DNA of 64,000 nucleotides from JAXMDS01 sp043777815 (GCA_043777815.1 JAYWHH010000005.1:1-64000), one strand, 5' to 3'; positions 27,477-36,658 are shown, numbered from the stretch's first letter. Program-made: numbers and translations. The notes: generated by a model not told the origin, from the letters alone.

Positions 27477-27905
27477 ATGATTGAAAAAACGTTTAAGATT
27501 CATGAGTTGCCACAAATTGCAAACTTGATATTTGAATATATCAATAACAATTCTACAATTGCATTGTATGGAGATATGGGATCTGGAAAAACTACACTTT
27601 CAAAAGAAATTATTTCTAAATTTAATGTTGAAAAAAATTCTATAGAAAGCCCTACTTTTGTGAAATTATATGTATATGAAGGTACATTGGATTATAAGCC
27701 ATTGAATATTTATCATTATGATTTATATCGCATAGATAATGATGAAGAGCTTTATAGACTAGGTTTGTATGACAGATTAGGAAGTGGATTATCAATAATA
27801 GAATGGGCTGAGAAAATGACAACTGTGCCAAAGGGAACTATTATCGTTAATATGCTTTATATTGACATGGAGACTAGAAAAATTAGTATCAAGATAGAAA
27901 AATGA
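27477..27905 (+). CDS. tsaE: tRNA threonylcarbamoyladenosine biosynthesis ATPase TsaE
   Basis: About 142 residues. P-loop IALYGDMGSGKTTLSKEI, then ESPTFVKLYVYEG and the family-specific HYDLYRIDNDEELYRLGL and SIIEWAEKM. TsaE is the ATPase that works with TsaB and TsaD to install t6A37 on ANN-decoding tRNAs. The ATG at 27477 is preferred over a TTG at 27456, since the protein then begins at the family's usual point. Confidence 0.94.
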   Translation: MIEKTFKIHELPQIANLIFEYINNNSTIALYGDMGSGKTTLSKEIISKFNVEKNSIESPTFVKLYVYEGTLDYKPLNIYHYDLYRIDNDEELYRLGLYDRLGSGLSIIEWAEKMTTVPKGTIIVNMLYIDMETRKISIKIEK

Positions 27906-28142
27906 TTTCATTTAATATAGTTCGAACAAGGCTATTTTAAACTATGCCTTGGTAATTATATATTTTTTTCAAACTCAATATAAAAAGTTTCATTTTTAAT
28001 TTAAAAATCTTAAAAGCATGTTTTGATGGAGAATACATTAAAAATTTCATGAAAATGCTCTACAAAGTTCTACTTTGAATGAGTTTTATAAGCTAAAAAA
28101 TTGTGATTTTAAAAAATTATAAATAAAAACTATCCACTAAAT

Positions 28143-28171
28143 TTGACAATTTGAGATAAATATCTTAGAAT
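28143..28171 (+). promoter_or_regulatory. Promoter of tRNA-Phe (and probably rplO)
   Basis: TTGACA (28143-28148), 17-bp spacer, TAGAAT (28166-28171), ending 10 bp before the tRNA. Confidence 0.75.
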
Positions 28172-28181
28172 GTATTTTGAA

Positions 28182-28254
28182 GGCACCGTAGCTCAGTTGG
28201 TAGAGCAAAGGACTGAAAATCCTTGTGTCGGGGGTTCAATTCCCTCCGGGGCCA
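28182..28254 (+). tRNA. tRNA-Phe (GAA)
   Basis: A 73-nt cloverleaf: acceptor GGCACCG/CGGGGCC (one mismatch), D-arm GCTC...GAGC, anticodon loop CTGAAAA with GAA, T-arm GGGGGTTCAATTCCCTC. The CCA is not encoded. It lies 58 bp before rplO on the same strand. Confidence 0.95.
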
Positions 28255-28419
28255 CGCTATATAATGGTATGTTTAATAACGTTAAACATATGACTTTACG
28301 ATATAAATACTATGGACAAACAACATATTAATACTGACTCTAAGAATCAGAATCAAGGAAATGAAATTCAGTCCACTGATGCAGTTTACAATAAAATTTT
28401 TTCTAAAGACTTTAAGATA

Positions 28420-28929
28420 ATGAGTTTTTTAGTAAACAATCAAGGAGCAAAACACAATTCAAAACGACTTGGTAGAGGCGTTGGTAGTGGCTTAGGAAAA
28501 ACTTGCGGCAGGGGACATAAAGGACAAAAAGCAAGATCTGGTGTTTCAATTAGATGGTTTGAAGGTGGTCAGATGCCATTAAAAAAGAGATTACCAAAAA
28601 TTGGTTTCAACTCTAGAATTGAAAAACCTATAGCTATAAGTATAGATACTATACTTCATTATTTGGAAAGTGGAATTTTAGACAAGTGTGAAACAATAAA
28701 TTTACAAGTGTTAAAAGATGTAGGACTTTTAAAGCCTTCAGTTTCAGAAAAAATAAAGCTAATAGGAACTTCTTATGACTTAAGTGAAATCAAGTTAAAT
28801 CAAAAGTTTGTTTTCGATTTTAATTTTTACACAGCAGGAGCTCTAGAGGCTATTAAAGCTTTAGAATGTACTGCTGCTGCGGCTGTAGTCAACGTAGCTG
28901 AAGCCTCTGAGCATAACAGTAGCCTATAA
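28420..28929 (+). CDS. rplO: Large-subunit ribosomal protein L15
   Basis: The core KHNSKRLGRGVGSGLGKTCGRGHKGQKARSG and FEGGQMPLKKRLPKIGFN are diagnostic of L15. The family usually begins about eight residues before the GAK.NSKR block, which matches the ATG at 28420; an in-frame ATG at 28312 would add a 36-residue polar extension and cannot be excluded. In most bacteria rplO lies in the spc operon just before secY. Here it follows tRNA-Phe, and secY is 34 kb away, so the operon is broken up. Confidence 0.93.
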   Translation: MSFLVNNQGAKHNSKRLGRGVGSGLGKTCGRGHKGQKARSGVSIRWFEGGQMPLKKRLPKIGFNSRIEKPIAISIDTILHYLESGILDKCETINLQVLKDVGLLKPSVSEKIKLIGTSYDLSEIKLNQKFVFDFNFYTAGALEAIKALECTAAAAVVNVAEASEHNSSL

Positions 28930-29394
28930 TATAAGTTACTAGTATATATCTATTTCATATAGATGATTTATTTATCAGTTTTTACTAATTTCTATGTAAT
29001 ACCTAACAGAATTAGTTTCTAAAACAATTTACAGGCATTAAAAGATGTAGAATTTTTAAAGCTTCTAGTAAAATAGAAGACTATCATTTTGATAAATAAA
29101 AATTAGTTTTAAACATCTAAAAAACCAATTCTTTTTGTGAAAAAACAACTTTACTTCACCCAATTTCGTATTAATAATGCGATAGTAAGTTTTGTTATTT
29201 ATATATATTTTCTGATAAATAAACTGCAACAACTTTTAGTTATTACATTGAAACAATTTTCATTTATAAGCTTTACAAATCATCTAACAAATAAACTGCA
29301 ACAACTTTTAGTTATTACATTGGAACAATCTTCAGTTATGAACTTTATAAGTCAATAGAAAGCTTTTAGCTATAAATTTCAGAGCTCACGCAGG
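28930..29394 (+). other. Spacer with decayed rplO-like fragment and repeats
   Basis: Around 29024-29075 the sequence ...aatttacaggcattaaaag... resembles rplO internal DNA at about 28697-28745, suggesting an old partial duplication. The rest carries the 72-bp tandem repeat annotated separately. The 73-codon open frame at 29137-29358 is largely made by that repeat and has no other support. Confidence 0.5.
29219..29350 (+). repeat. 72-bp tandem repeat, in frame within a small open frame
   Basis: Copies of ataaactgcaacaactttta... begin at 29219 and 29291. The unit is 24 codons long, so the open frame 29137-29358 contains the peptide NKLQQLLVITL twice. Coding status unproven. Confidence 0.85.
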
Positions 29395-29973
29395 TCAAAT
29401 TAAGGACTCTATAAACTTCATGAACTCACGTAGGTCAGATTCAACTTCGTGCACTTTATTTGGTTGTCTTAAAAGATATGATGGGTGATATATAACGCCA
29501 GTTGGTATATTTTTGTAAAAAAGTATTTGCTTTCTTACTTCTTTAAAAGTACACGATTGATTGAATAATGATTCAAAAGACGTGGCCCCAATTAATAAAA
29601 TAAACTTTGGTTTAGATATTTCTATCATTTTATCAATGTAAGGTCTACAAAGCTCAATTTCACTAGGAAATGGCTTCCTATTATTAGGAGGTCTCCAAAA
29701 TACAGAATTAGTTACATATAAATTATTATCACGAGTCAAGTCAAAGCCTGACAAAATCTTATTTAAAAGCTTTCCGCTGCGACCACAAAATGGTATACCG
29801 CGCATATCTTCCTCTTGCCCTGGAGCTTCTCCAATAGCAAAAACTTTTGGGCCAACAAAGCACCCTTGTCCAATTACAGAATTAGTTGCATTCTTAGCTA
29901 TTTCGCATCCTTTAAAACTTTTTATTAAAGTGCTTAATTCATCCAAGGTAGATAATTCGGTTAATGATGACAT
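29395..29973 (-). CDS. Uracil-DNA glycosylase, family 4-like
   Basis: 192 residues. The motif A block FAIGEAPGQEEDMRGIPFCGRSGKLLNK, the TNSVFWRPPNNRKPFPSEIE block and LIGATSFESLF identify the family 4/5-like UDGs that remove uracil from DNA. Of the four cysteines that hold the Fe-S cluster in family 4, only two are present (GCEIAK and ELCRPY); the other two positions are Phe and Trp (VFWRPP). A Trp there is, to my knowledge, also seen in alphaproteobacterial relatives, so cluster loss may be clade-wide. Confidence 0.85.
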   Translation of the reverse strand: MSSLTELSTLDELSTLIKSFKGCEIAKNATNSVIGQGCFVGPKVFAIGEAPGQEEDMRGIPFCGRSGKLLNKILSGFDLTRDNNLYVTNSVFWRPPNNRKPFPSEIELCRPYIDKMIEISKPKFILLIGATSFESLFNQSCTFKEVRKQILFYKNIPTGVIYHPSYLLRQPNKVHEVESDLREFMKFIESLI

Positions 29974-30023
29974 AATTGATTAATAATATAACTATTGTTA
30001 AATTATATAACACTCATATTTGA

Positions 30024-30053
30024 TTGAAACCTAATGCAAATTTGAAGTATAAT
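30024..30053 (+). promoter_or_regulatory. Candidate plus-strand promoter in a gene-poor spacer
   Basis: TTGAAA (30024-30029), 18-bp spacer, TATAAT (30048-30053). The flanking annotated genes are both on the minus strand, so it would drive an unannotated transcript across 30060-30320. Confidence 0.4.
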
Positions 30054-30214
30054 TAGTTTCGCAAAATGTTTATATAGCTTTAACTTCATTAAAAGAGAAA
30101 TTTTTATCTTAGGAAGGGAAGCTAGAATTAATTTGATTATTATATGTAAAATATAGATTGTTTTTAAACCTATAGTATAATATTGAATGTAACCTGAAGT
30201 TGATATTTGTCCAA

Positions 30215-30313
30215 ATGGTTAATTATATTTATTTAGTATCGTTTTTTGTATTCTTCTTTTTATTACTTAAAGATAAAATTCAAAAATCAATTCAAAAAAA
30301 GCGCAAAAAATAA
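30215..30313 (+). CDS. Candidate 32-residue single-span membrane protein
   Basis: ATG 30215 to TAA 30313 encodes MVNYIYLVSFFVFFFLLL followed by a lysine/arginine-rich tail. One clear membrane span with a positively charged cytoplasmic end. Size and shape recall CcmD-type heme-exporter subunits, but no ccm genes are nearby and chance cannot be excluded in AT-rich DNA. The plus-strand promoter at 30024-30053 supports transcription. Confidence 0.35.
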   Translation: MVNYIYLVSFFVFFFLLLKDKIQKSIQKKRKK

Positions 30314-30331
30314 TTATTTATTTTGCAATGT

Positions 30332-31057
30332 CTAAAGCATGACTTCCTTTATTTCATTTGGTTTTAAGTCATTTAAATTATAAGGTCCATATTGAAACCT
30401 AATCAAGCGACTTACTAATAAGTCAAAATAACCAAATATTTTTCTAATTTCTCGGTTCTTTCCCTCTGTTAATGATACTTGAATCCATAAATTCATACTG
30501 CTATATTTATGGTTTATAACATCTATATGATTACAGCTATCATGTAGAAAATTTATCATAATCGGTCCATAGTTAATAGAATTAATTCTAATTCCATTTT
30601 TTACTTTTGGTATAATCATATTTATCGTTTCGTATGGCTGATGCCCATGAACTTTAACGTAGTAATTTCTAATTAAATTGCCTGGCATTTCTAACTCGCG
30701 AGCTATTTCTCCAGAGTTTGTAATTAACAATAGTCCCTCACTATTTAAATCTAATCTACCTACTGATATCAAGTGATTTAATCTAAGTTTAAATTTCAAA
30801 TAATCAAAGACAGTAGGGCGGCCTTTTTCGTCATTATGGGACACGACTAAGCCAACAGGCTTGTGATATAACCAAAGTTTTGTTTTGGGTATAACAATTG
30901 CTATATTGTCAACTGTCACCCTGTCTGACTCATAAACTTTGATACTCAAATTAGAAACAATGTTATTATTTACTTTAACCTTGCCGCTCAAGACGATTTT
31001 TTCAGATTGACGCCTTGATGCAACTCCCGCTGAGGCTAAGTAATGGCTGATACGCAT
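30332..31057 (-). CDS. rluB: Pseudouridine synthase of the RsuA/RluB/RluE/RluF family
   Basis: 241 residues. N-terminal S4 domain (MRISHYLASAGVASRRQSEK...SGKVKVN), then LWLYHKPVGLVVSHNDEKGRPTVFD and the catalytic signature SVGRLDLNSEGLLLITNSG with its Asp. The late SLTEGKNREIRKIF block is family-typical. RluB (23S) is the likeliest member, as for most alphaproteobacterial copies with an S4 domain; RluF or RsuA are alternatives. Confidence 0.88.
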   Translation of the reverse strand: MRISHYLASAGVASRRQSEKIVLSGKVKVNNNIVSNLSIKVYESDRVTVDNIAIVIPKTKLWLYHKPVGLVVSHNDEKGRPTVFDYLKFKLRLNHLISVGRLDLNSEGLLLITNSGEIARELEMPGNLIRNYYVKVHGHQPYETINMIIPKVKNGIRINSINYGPIMINFLHDSCNHIDVINHKYSSMNLWIQVSLTEGKNREIRKIFGYFDLLVSRLIRFQYGPYNLNDLKPNEIKEVML

Positions 31058-31220
31058 TTCATTATATACATTTAACTTGTAATATATTTTACAAGATTGA
31101 ATATAAAAATGTTATATAGAAAAATTGATATTTTTTATCAAAAAAGTTCATAAACTTTTATAAAATAAGATTTGATGCTTAAAATTTATCTAGTTTGCTT
31201 TTAATTACGCTAAAGCTCTT

Positions 31221-32354
31221 CTATACTTGACCAATTTTTTCTTCATTTTCAAGTTGCTTTAACAATAAATCATCTTCATCTAATGATTCATTATTTGATT
31301 CAGCGGAATTATCATTCGGATCATTTACTTCCAAGAGGTTGGAATTATCTACAGAAAGTCTCATAATTTCATTTGATAATTCTTTAGCTAAGGCTTTATT
31401 ATTTTTTAATAAAGTTCTTACATTTTCTTTGCCTTGCCCTAATTTTTCACCTTTGTATGAAAACCATGAGCCTGCTTTATCTATAATTTTGAATTTGATT
31501 CCTAAATCTATTATTTCACCCTCTCTAGAAAATCCATGACCATATAGAATATCAACTTCCACTTCTCTAAAAGGAGGGGCCACCTTGTTTTTTACTACTT
31601 TTATTCTGGTTAAATTGCCTATTACAGCCTCTTCTTTATTTTTAAGAGCTCCAATTCTTCTAATATCTAAACGCACTGAAGCGTAATATTTCAATGCATT
31701 TCCACCAGTTGTAGTTTCTGGACTACCAAACATGACGCCAATCTTCATACGAATCTGGTTAATAAAAACTACAATAGCATTAGTTTTATTAATTGAAGAT
31801 GTAAGTTTTCTTAACGCCTGACTCATTAATCGAGCCTGAAGTCCCATGTGACTATCTCCCATTTCACCTTCTATTTCTGCCTTTGGAGTTAATGCTGCTA
31901 CACTATCTATAATTACTAAATCTAAAGCGCCAGATCTAACAAGGGTATCTGTAATTTCTAAAGCTTGTTCGCCATTATCAGGTTGTGAAATTATCAAATT
32001 TTGTACATCAACTCCTAATTTTGCGGCATAAGTTGGATCTAAGGCATGTTCAGCATCTATAAAAGCACAAGTTCCTCCTTTCTTTTGAGCCTCAGCTATT
32101 AAGTGTAAAGTCAGCGTTGTCTTTCCAGAGCTTTCTGGACCAAATATTTCTATGATTCTGCCTCTTGGAAAGCCTCCAATTCCTAATGCTATATCTAAGC
32201 CTAAAGAGCCACTAGGTATAAATTCTATATTAGTCAAAACTTTTCTTTGTCCTAATTTCATGATTGAGCCCTTGCCGTGACTTTTTTCGATTTGCGCCAA
32301 TGCTTCTTCCAAAGATTTTTTTTTGGCCACTTCTGTAGCGTTATTTGTTGCCAT
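31221..32354 (-). CDS. recA: Recombinase RecA
   Basis: 377 residues from ATG 32354 (MATNNATEVAKKKSLEEAL); an upstream in-frame start at 32405 adds 17 residues without family match. Walker A GPESSGKTTLTLH, Walker B LVIIDSVAALTP, L2 loop INQIRMKIGVMFGSPETTTGGNALKYYASVR and the acidic C-terminal tail are all present. Strand exchange and SOS/homologous repair protein. No LexA-like box was identified upstream. Confidence 0.97.
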   Translation of the reverse strand: MATNNATEVAKKKSLEEALAQIEKSHGKGSIMKLGQRKVLTNIEFIPSGSLGLDIALGIGGFPRGRIIEIFGPESSGKTTLTLHLIAEAQKKGGTCAFIDAEHALDPTYAAKLGVDVQNLIISQPDNGEQALEITDTLVRSGALDLVIIDSVAALTPKAEIEGEMGDSHMGLQARLMSQALRKLTSSINKTNAIVVFINQIRMKIGVMFGSPETTTGGNALKYYASVRLDIRRIGALKNKEEAVIGNLTRIKVVKNKVAPPFREVEVDILYGHGFSREGEIIDLGIKFKIIDKAGSWFSYKGEKLGQGKENVRTLLKNNKALAKELSNEIMRLSVDNSNLLEVNDPNDNSAESNNESLDEDDLLLKQLENEEKIGQV

Positions 32355-32423
32355 AAACTGAATTTTAAAAATTAAAGTATATACTCGTGGAAGTTTAAAT
32401 GTCAATAACCCAACTCAATGTCA

Positions 32424-33092
32424 TTATAATTCAATATTTTCGTAATTAGTGGGTTTAGCGGGTAAGGCTAAATGAAATGTTTTCCATATTCCAAAACTAC
32501 TGCTAAATGTCAATAATCCAAAAATTATTAAAATAGATCCAAAAAATTGCTTTATAATATTTAAAGCTTGTGTTGATAGTTTTAAACTGTCAAATAAAGT
32601 TATTCCAGTTAAAATAATCCACCATAAACTAGATCCGAGGCAAAAACTAATTATTATGTGAATAAAACTATTAAAGTTATTAATATTTGAATTAATACAT
32701 GCTAAAATTCCTATAAATCCAAAAAAAGCCATAATATTATTTGTATTTAATAAAAAAACTTTAACAACAGTTTTGTAATTAAGATTTTGTATTTTAATAG
32801 ATTTTGAATTGATCAATGGATATGAAAATTCCTTTAGCCCTAAATATGTTAAAAACAATCCTCCAAAAAATTCTAATAGTGAAGTATTATAAAACATTAG
32901 ATATAAAACTTTGCTGAATCCTAAACTTGCAGATATCATGTATATCAAATCTGCCAAAACAAATCCAATTCCAACATATATTCCACCCTTAACGCCATTT
33001 TTTAAAGTCATTTCTATACATAATAAACTGGTAATATCAATAGAACCAGCTATAGCAAGTCCAATCAAAAATGATTTAAGTAAAATTAGCAT
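32424..33092 (-). CDS. LysE/RhtB-type amino-acid exporter family protein
   Basis: 222 residues with six predicted membrane segments. The start FLIGLAIAGSIDITSLLCIEMTLKNG and the block VGIGFVLADLIYMISASLGFSKV...FFGGLFLTYLGLKEF follow the LysE pattern (usually G..PGP near the start, here AGSID). Substrate unknown. Lies between smpB and recA on the same strand. Confidence 0.75.
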   Translation of the reverse strand: MLILLKSFLIGLAIAGSIDITSLLCIEMTLKNGVKGGIYVGIGFVLADLIYMISASLGFSKVLYLMFYNTSLLEFFGGLFLTYLGLKEFSYPLINSKSIKIQNLNYKTVVKVFLLNTNNIMAFFGFIGILACINSNINNFNSFIHIIISFCLGSSLWWIILTGITLFDSLKLSTQALNIIKQFFGSILIIFGLLTFSSSFGIWKTFHLALPAKPTNYENIEL

Positions 33093-33150
33093 ATATTTAA
33101 TATCAAAACAATGTTTGAAAGTTTCAATTATTCAATTTTTACACGATGGT

Positions 33151-33621
33151 TTATGTTTTAGACATGTTTCTATATATTCTTAGCTTATCTTTTTTCCATT
33201 CTTTCTCTTTTATTGCTCTTCTTTTATCAAATAATTTTTTACCAATTGCTAATCCAATTCTTACTTTAATCAAGCTTTCCTTGAAATATACCAACAGAGG
33301 TATTATGGTGTATGAAGCTGTTTTTAATTTATTTTTGAAATTTATTATTTCTTTTTTATGCATCAAAAGCTTTCTATCTCTTTTAGCTTGATAAGGTTCA
33401 AAAGCAGGCATTTCTTTTATATGGCTATTAACCAAATAACACTCATTGTTATATATTTTCACGTAACTTTCATTAACGCTCATCCCAAAATTTCTTATAG
33501 ACTTAACTTCAGCACCCTTTAAAACCACCCCTACTTCTAATGTTGTTTTAATGTCATAATTAAAATTAGCTTTTCTATTGGTAGCAATGGTCACATTAGA
33601 TTGAGTTTTTAGCTTAGACAT
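33151..33621 (-). CDS. smpB: tmRNA-binding protein SmpB
   Basis: 156 residues, essential partner of tmRNA in trans-translation. Characteristic NRKANFNYDIKTTLEVGVVLKGAEVKSIR, YLVNSHIKEM, and RKLLMHKKEI, ending in the usual Lys/Arg-rich tail. The ssrA gene is 12.5 kb away at 46.2 kb. Confidence 0.96.
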   Translation of the reverse strand: MSKLKTQSNVTIATNRKANFNYDIKTTLEVGVVLKGAEVKSIRNFGMSVNESYVKIYNNECYLVNSHIKEMPAFEPYQAKRDRKLLMHKKEIINFKNKLKTASYTIIPLLVYFKESLIKVRIGLAIGKKLFDKRRAIKEKEWKKDKLRIYRNMSKT

Positions 33622-33741
33622 TTTTGCTGTAACGATTAGTTATCCTAAAGACAAATATTAATCTTGATTTCATATGGATTATTATAACCTAATTTAACCT
33701 AAAGCTTATAGTAGAATATTTGAAAAGTAAGTAAAATATAT

Positions 33742-34005
33742 ATGATCGCTATTTCTATTTGGCTTATAGTCATTTTAACTTTAATAATGCTGGTGAATTG
33801 CCATAAAATAGAAGATGTATTGATTCTAATGCACAATTGTAGCTTGGTTGATGTCAATTCAATAGGAATTTTGAGTGTTGGCATTATTTTAAGTATGTTG
33901 CCAAATGTTGAATGGACTTTGATTGTAAAATTATTTTGTTTGATCGTATTAAACAGCTTATCCAGCACTTTAATCACCAGTAAAATTGCATGTAATGAAC
34001 TTTAA
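33742..34005 (+). CDS. mnhG: Mrp/Mnh-type Na+/H+ antiporter subunit G
   Basis: 87 residues with three membrane segments. The pattern IEDVLILMHNCSLVDVNSIGILSVGIILS followed by WTLIVKLFCLIVLNSLSSTLITSKIA aligns with MnhG (F.D.Y.RLHA.....D.LG.LL..LG...; K......FLLLTSPTA.H...). MnhG is one of the small subunits of the multisubunit Mrp antiporter. The rest of the operon is not here; a truncated mnhB is at 37742. Similar scattering of Mrp genes occurs in Rickettsiales. Confidence 0.65.
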   Translation: MIAISIWLIVILTLIMLVNCHKIEDVLILMHNCSLVDVNSIGILSVGIILSMLPNVEWTLIVKLFCLIVLNSLSSTLITSKIACNEL

Positions 34006-34275
34006 CTTAAGTCAAAAGCTAAGTTATGTATTTAGCATTTTAAATAAAAAAAATTTTCAATTGTGAGAATTTCATTTGCTAGTTTAGTGTTTTTTAAAAA
34101 AATTATTCAAATTGATCTAATATGCTGTTCAAGCTTTAGTAATTTATCTAATATGTTATTCAAACTTTAATAACATATATAAAAGCAATCAATATCTTGT
34201 TCCTTAAATAATCAGTATCTTACAATTTGGCGTATTTTAAATATTTTCTAAAATCAGAAAAATATTTAAAAAGGC
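34006..34275. other. AT-rich spacer with short repeats
   Basis: No gene seen. Contains an imperfect ~37-bp tandem repeat around 34108-34175 (ttatctaatatg(c/t)t(g/a)ttcaa(g/a)cttta) upstream of tRNA-Lys. Confidence 0.4.
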
Positions 34276-34304
34276 TTGGTATTTGATTTGCGTCATGATA
34301 TAAT
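34276..34304 (+). promoter_or_regulatory. Promoter of tRNA-Lys
   Basis: TTGGTA (34276-34281), 17-bp spacer, TATAAT (34299-34304), 13 bp before the tRNA. Confidence 0.7.
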
Positions 34305-34317
34305 TAATTTATTACTT

Positions 34318-34389
34318 GACTTGGTAGCTCAGCGGTAGAGCAATCGCCTTTTAAGCGATCTGTCGTGGGTTCGATCCCCACCCAGGTTA
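34318..34389 (+). tRNA. tRNA-Lys (TTT)
   Basis: A 72-nt cloverleaf: acceptor GACTTGG/CCAGGTT with two G-U pairs, D-arm GCTC...GAGC, anticodon stem ATCGC/GCGAT with loop CTTTTAA (anticodon TTT), T-arm GTGGG TTCGATC CCCAC. CCA not encoded. Confidence 0.94.
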
Positions 34390-34449
34390 CGAAATTCAAT
34401 TATACTCATGAGCTTAATAACTCATAAAATCGTAGATTTATTCCATAGG

Positions 34450-34511
34450 TTCTAAATCATCAAAAAGTAGATTTGTTCTACAGATTCTAAATCATCAAAA
34501 AGTAGATTTTT
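34450..34511. repeat. 35-bp tandem repeat
   Basis: Copies of ttctaaatcatcaaaaagta... start at 34450 and 34485, between tRNA-Lys and the 3' end of ygfZ. Confidence 0.85.
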
Positions 34512-34514
34512 TAT

Positions 34515-35750
34515 CTATTCTTTTATAGATATAAGTTTATCTTTAAGCTTTAAATATTTAGTTTTATAAGTATTTAGATTGTTTATTGCTATATTGTGAT
34601 CTACAGTCACTTGATTATCAATCAAACTTATACTATATGAAGCAATATCAGGTGACTTTGCATTAGAATCATCTTCTTTGTAAGCTATATCAATTTTACA
34701 TAAACCTAAAAGCAATAATTGATTTGAATCAACTAAAAATATTGATGTAACTGTTCCAATTTCCACCAAATTATCGCCTACAAGAATATAAATTTTTAAA
34801 TTGGTTGACTGTGCTCGATTTAAATTAGGGTCTAAATCTAAAAAATCTATATATGAAATATCTATACCAGAAAAATCTAATATGAACTTTTTAATCACAT
34901 ACTTTTTACTAGATCTATTAGACATGGCAATTACTTCTTGCCCTATATAGCATCCTTTATTTTCACTAAAACAATAATCCATACCAAATTTTGGAATGAA
35001 ACTTTTTTCATTTAAATCTATATAATCAATAATTTGATATTGATATTTATCATATAAATACTCTAAATTAGAATTAATAACCATGTCTGTTATTAGATTT
35101 TTATTTGTATTTTGGCTATCATGTAAGCCTGTAAACAAGTTAGTATTAAAATGATTTATTGACTCATAAATGAATTTTTCCTGTTGTTTAATTAATATAT
35201 CATCTACATATAGAGTTTTATTAATCGCCGCAGTTTCATCAATCACCGTAGTTTCATCAATCGTTTCTATAACTTTTTTATCACTCATATCCACTTTGAC
35301 TACCATTCTATAGCCTAAACACGGATGTCTGAGATCTTTATTACAATAAATTACATCACCTAAACGCGATATATTTCTATTATTTTTTAAATGATCATTG
35401 AATAGTTTAGATTCGCTAAATGAATCTATATGACAATTAAAATATTTAAGTACTTCAAGATTTTTAGTATATAAAACTAAATAATTAGTATCTAGTATTT
35501 CTAAATTTAATCCTATTTTATATAAATTTATCTTTTTTTTAAAAACTTCTACTAGTTTATCTGGAACTTCAATAAAAATTCTTTTTTCGGCTTTAAAAAT
35601 AAACATTTCTGCGATAAATCTAGCTTGATTGGTCATAAGAAGACCATAGCAGTATTTCTGTTTCATTACATCATTAGTAATTAACCTTTGAAATAGCTGT
35701 ATAACTTCTAGCATTTGAGTAGATACTAGCTCTAAGACTTTGAATTGCAT
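34515..35750 (-). CDS. ygfZ: YgfZ/GcvT-like folate-binding Fe-S cluster maintenance protein
   Basis: The YgfZ signature K-G-C-Y-x-G-Q-E is present as NKGCYIGQEVIAMSNR, with the conserved cysteine. YgfZ is a tetrahydrofolate-dependent protein supporting repair or assembly of certain Fe-S enzymes such as MiaB. At 411 residues it is ~80-100 longer than usual; the extra length is a low-complexity Asp/Thr/Ile/Asn-rich stretch around residues 155-205. C-terminal beta-barrel region (GDNLVEIGTVTSIF) is recognisable. Confidence 0.85.
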   Translation of the reverse strand: MQFKVLELVSTQMLEVIQLFQRLITNDVMKQKYCYGLLMTNQARFIAEMFIFKAEKRIFIEVPDKLVEVFKKKINLYKIGLNLEILDTNYLVLYTKNLEVLKYFNCHIDSFSESKLFNDHLKNNRNISRLGDVIYCNKDLRHPCLGYRMVVKVDMSDKKVIETIDETTVIDETAAINKTLYVDDILIKQQEKFIYESINHFNTNLFTGLHDSQNTNKNLITDMVINSNLEYLYDKYQYQIIDYIDLNEKSFIPKFGMDYCFSENKGCYIGQEVIAMSNRSSKKYVIKKFILDFSGIDISYIDFLDLDPNLNRAQSTNLKIYILVGDNLVEIGTVTSIFLVDSNQLLLLGLCKIDIAYKEDDSNAKSPDIASYSISLIDNQVTVDHNIAINNLNTYKTKYLKLKDKLISIKE

Positions 35751-35818
35751 AAGATTTTTCTTAATCTGATATCATCATGTGTGATATTATCATGTATTAA
35801 CAAATTAATGTATATAGT

Positions 35819-36658
35819 TTGGACAACTTTATTAACGAATCACAAAAATTTACTCCAAAACAAACTTTAGTATTTGGCTCTAGTTCAAATGCTAAACTAA
35901 ATATAATTAAAAAATTTAAAATCTTTCCAGACATTATAATCAATCCAGATATAGATGAATCTCGCATAAAACATGAAACTCCAATGAATTTGTCTAAAAG
36001 ATTGGCTTTGCAAAAAGGAATAATAACTTTAAAGAAAGTGATTGAGCAATTTCATGCTCAACAAAACAAAGGAATTGAAAATATATCAAGCGACAATAAA
36101 TTTAATAACAATACACACAATCTTCTCAGTGATATATTTATTTTGTCATTTGACTCAGTTGTATCTGTAGGCACCAGAGTTCTTGAAAAATCAAGCACAA
36201 AAGAAATAATGAAAGATAATTTGGAATTACTTTCTGGAAAAAGTCATAGAGTACTTAGTGGCTTCAACATAATGAAAGTAGAATTGAAAAATCTTGATAA
36301 ACTATTGGATTTGTGTTGCAATTTATTCAATGAATTCGAAACTATAAAAATTTTAGAACCCAAATTAGGATTGACAAAACTCAATTCAATAATAAATAAT
36401 TTAAAATACATCCATCAAGGCATAAAAATAATTAATAAATGCATAGTAACACAAGTAAAGTTTAAGAGGCTTGATGAAAAAGAGATAGAAAGATACATTA
36501 GTATCAATGAAGCTTCATTTCATTATTCAGTTTATCAATCAGAAAATTATGGAATGAGATTTATTAAATCTATCAATGGCTCTACGTCTGGCTTGCAGGG
36601 TTTACCACTATGTGAAGTAATTAACTCTTTAGAATCTATAGGCTATCGAATAATATAA
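35819..36658 (+). CDS. maf: Maf-like nucleotide pyrophosphatase, diverged
   Basis: 279 residues against a usual ~195-210. Collinear blocks: TLVFGSSSNAKLNIIKKFKI (cf. LASSSPAR..LL), INPDIDESRIKHETP (cf. PADIDET), FILSFDSVVSVGTRVLEKS (cf. AADTVV..G..L.K), LELLSGKSHRVLSG, and IKSINGSTSGLQGLPLCEVINSL (cf. I.GSYS.VMGLPL). The catalytic Asp in the DSVV block stays, but the first-motif Arg and the DKAGxYxIQG block are replaced. Two insertions lie at ~78-112 and ~157-212. Start is TTG 35819, as no in-frame ATG precedes the first motif. Family house-cleaning hydrolase; activity uncertain. Confidence 0.75.
   Translation: MDNFINESQKFTPKQTLVFGSSSNAKLNIIKKFKIFPDIIINPDIDESRIKHETPMNLSKRLALQKGIITLKKVIEQFHAQQNKGIENISSDNKFNNNTHNLLSDIFILSFDSVVSVGTRVLEKSSTKEIMKDNLELLSGKSHRVLSGFNIMKVELKNLDKLLDLCCNLFNEFETIKILEPKLGLTKLNSIINNLKYIHQGIKIINKCIVTQVKFKRLDEKEIERYISINEASFHYSVYQSENYGMRFIKSINGSTSGLQGLPLCEVINSLESIGYRII

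Noticed and set aside
29395..29973. Loss of two Fe-S cysteines in the UDG as a novelty
   Set aside because: A Trp at one of these positions is, as far as I recall, also seen in other alphaproteobacterial members, so it is probably a clade feature and not special to this genome.
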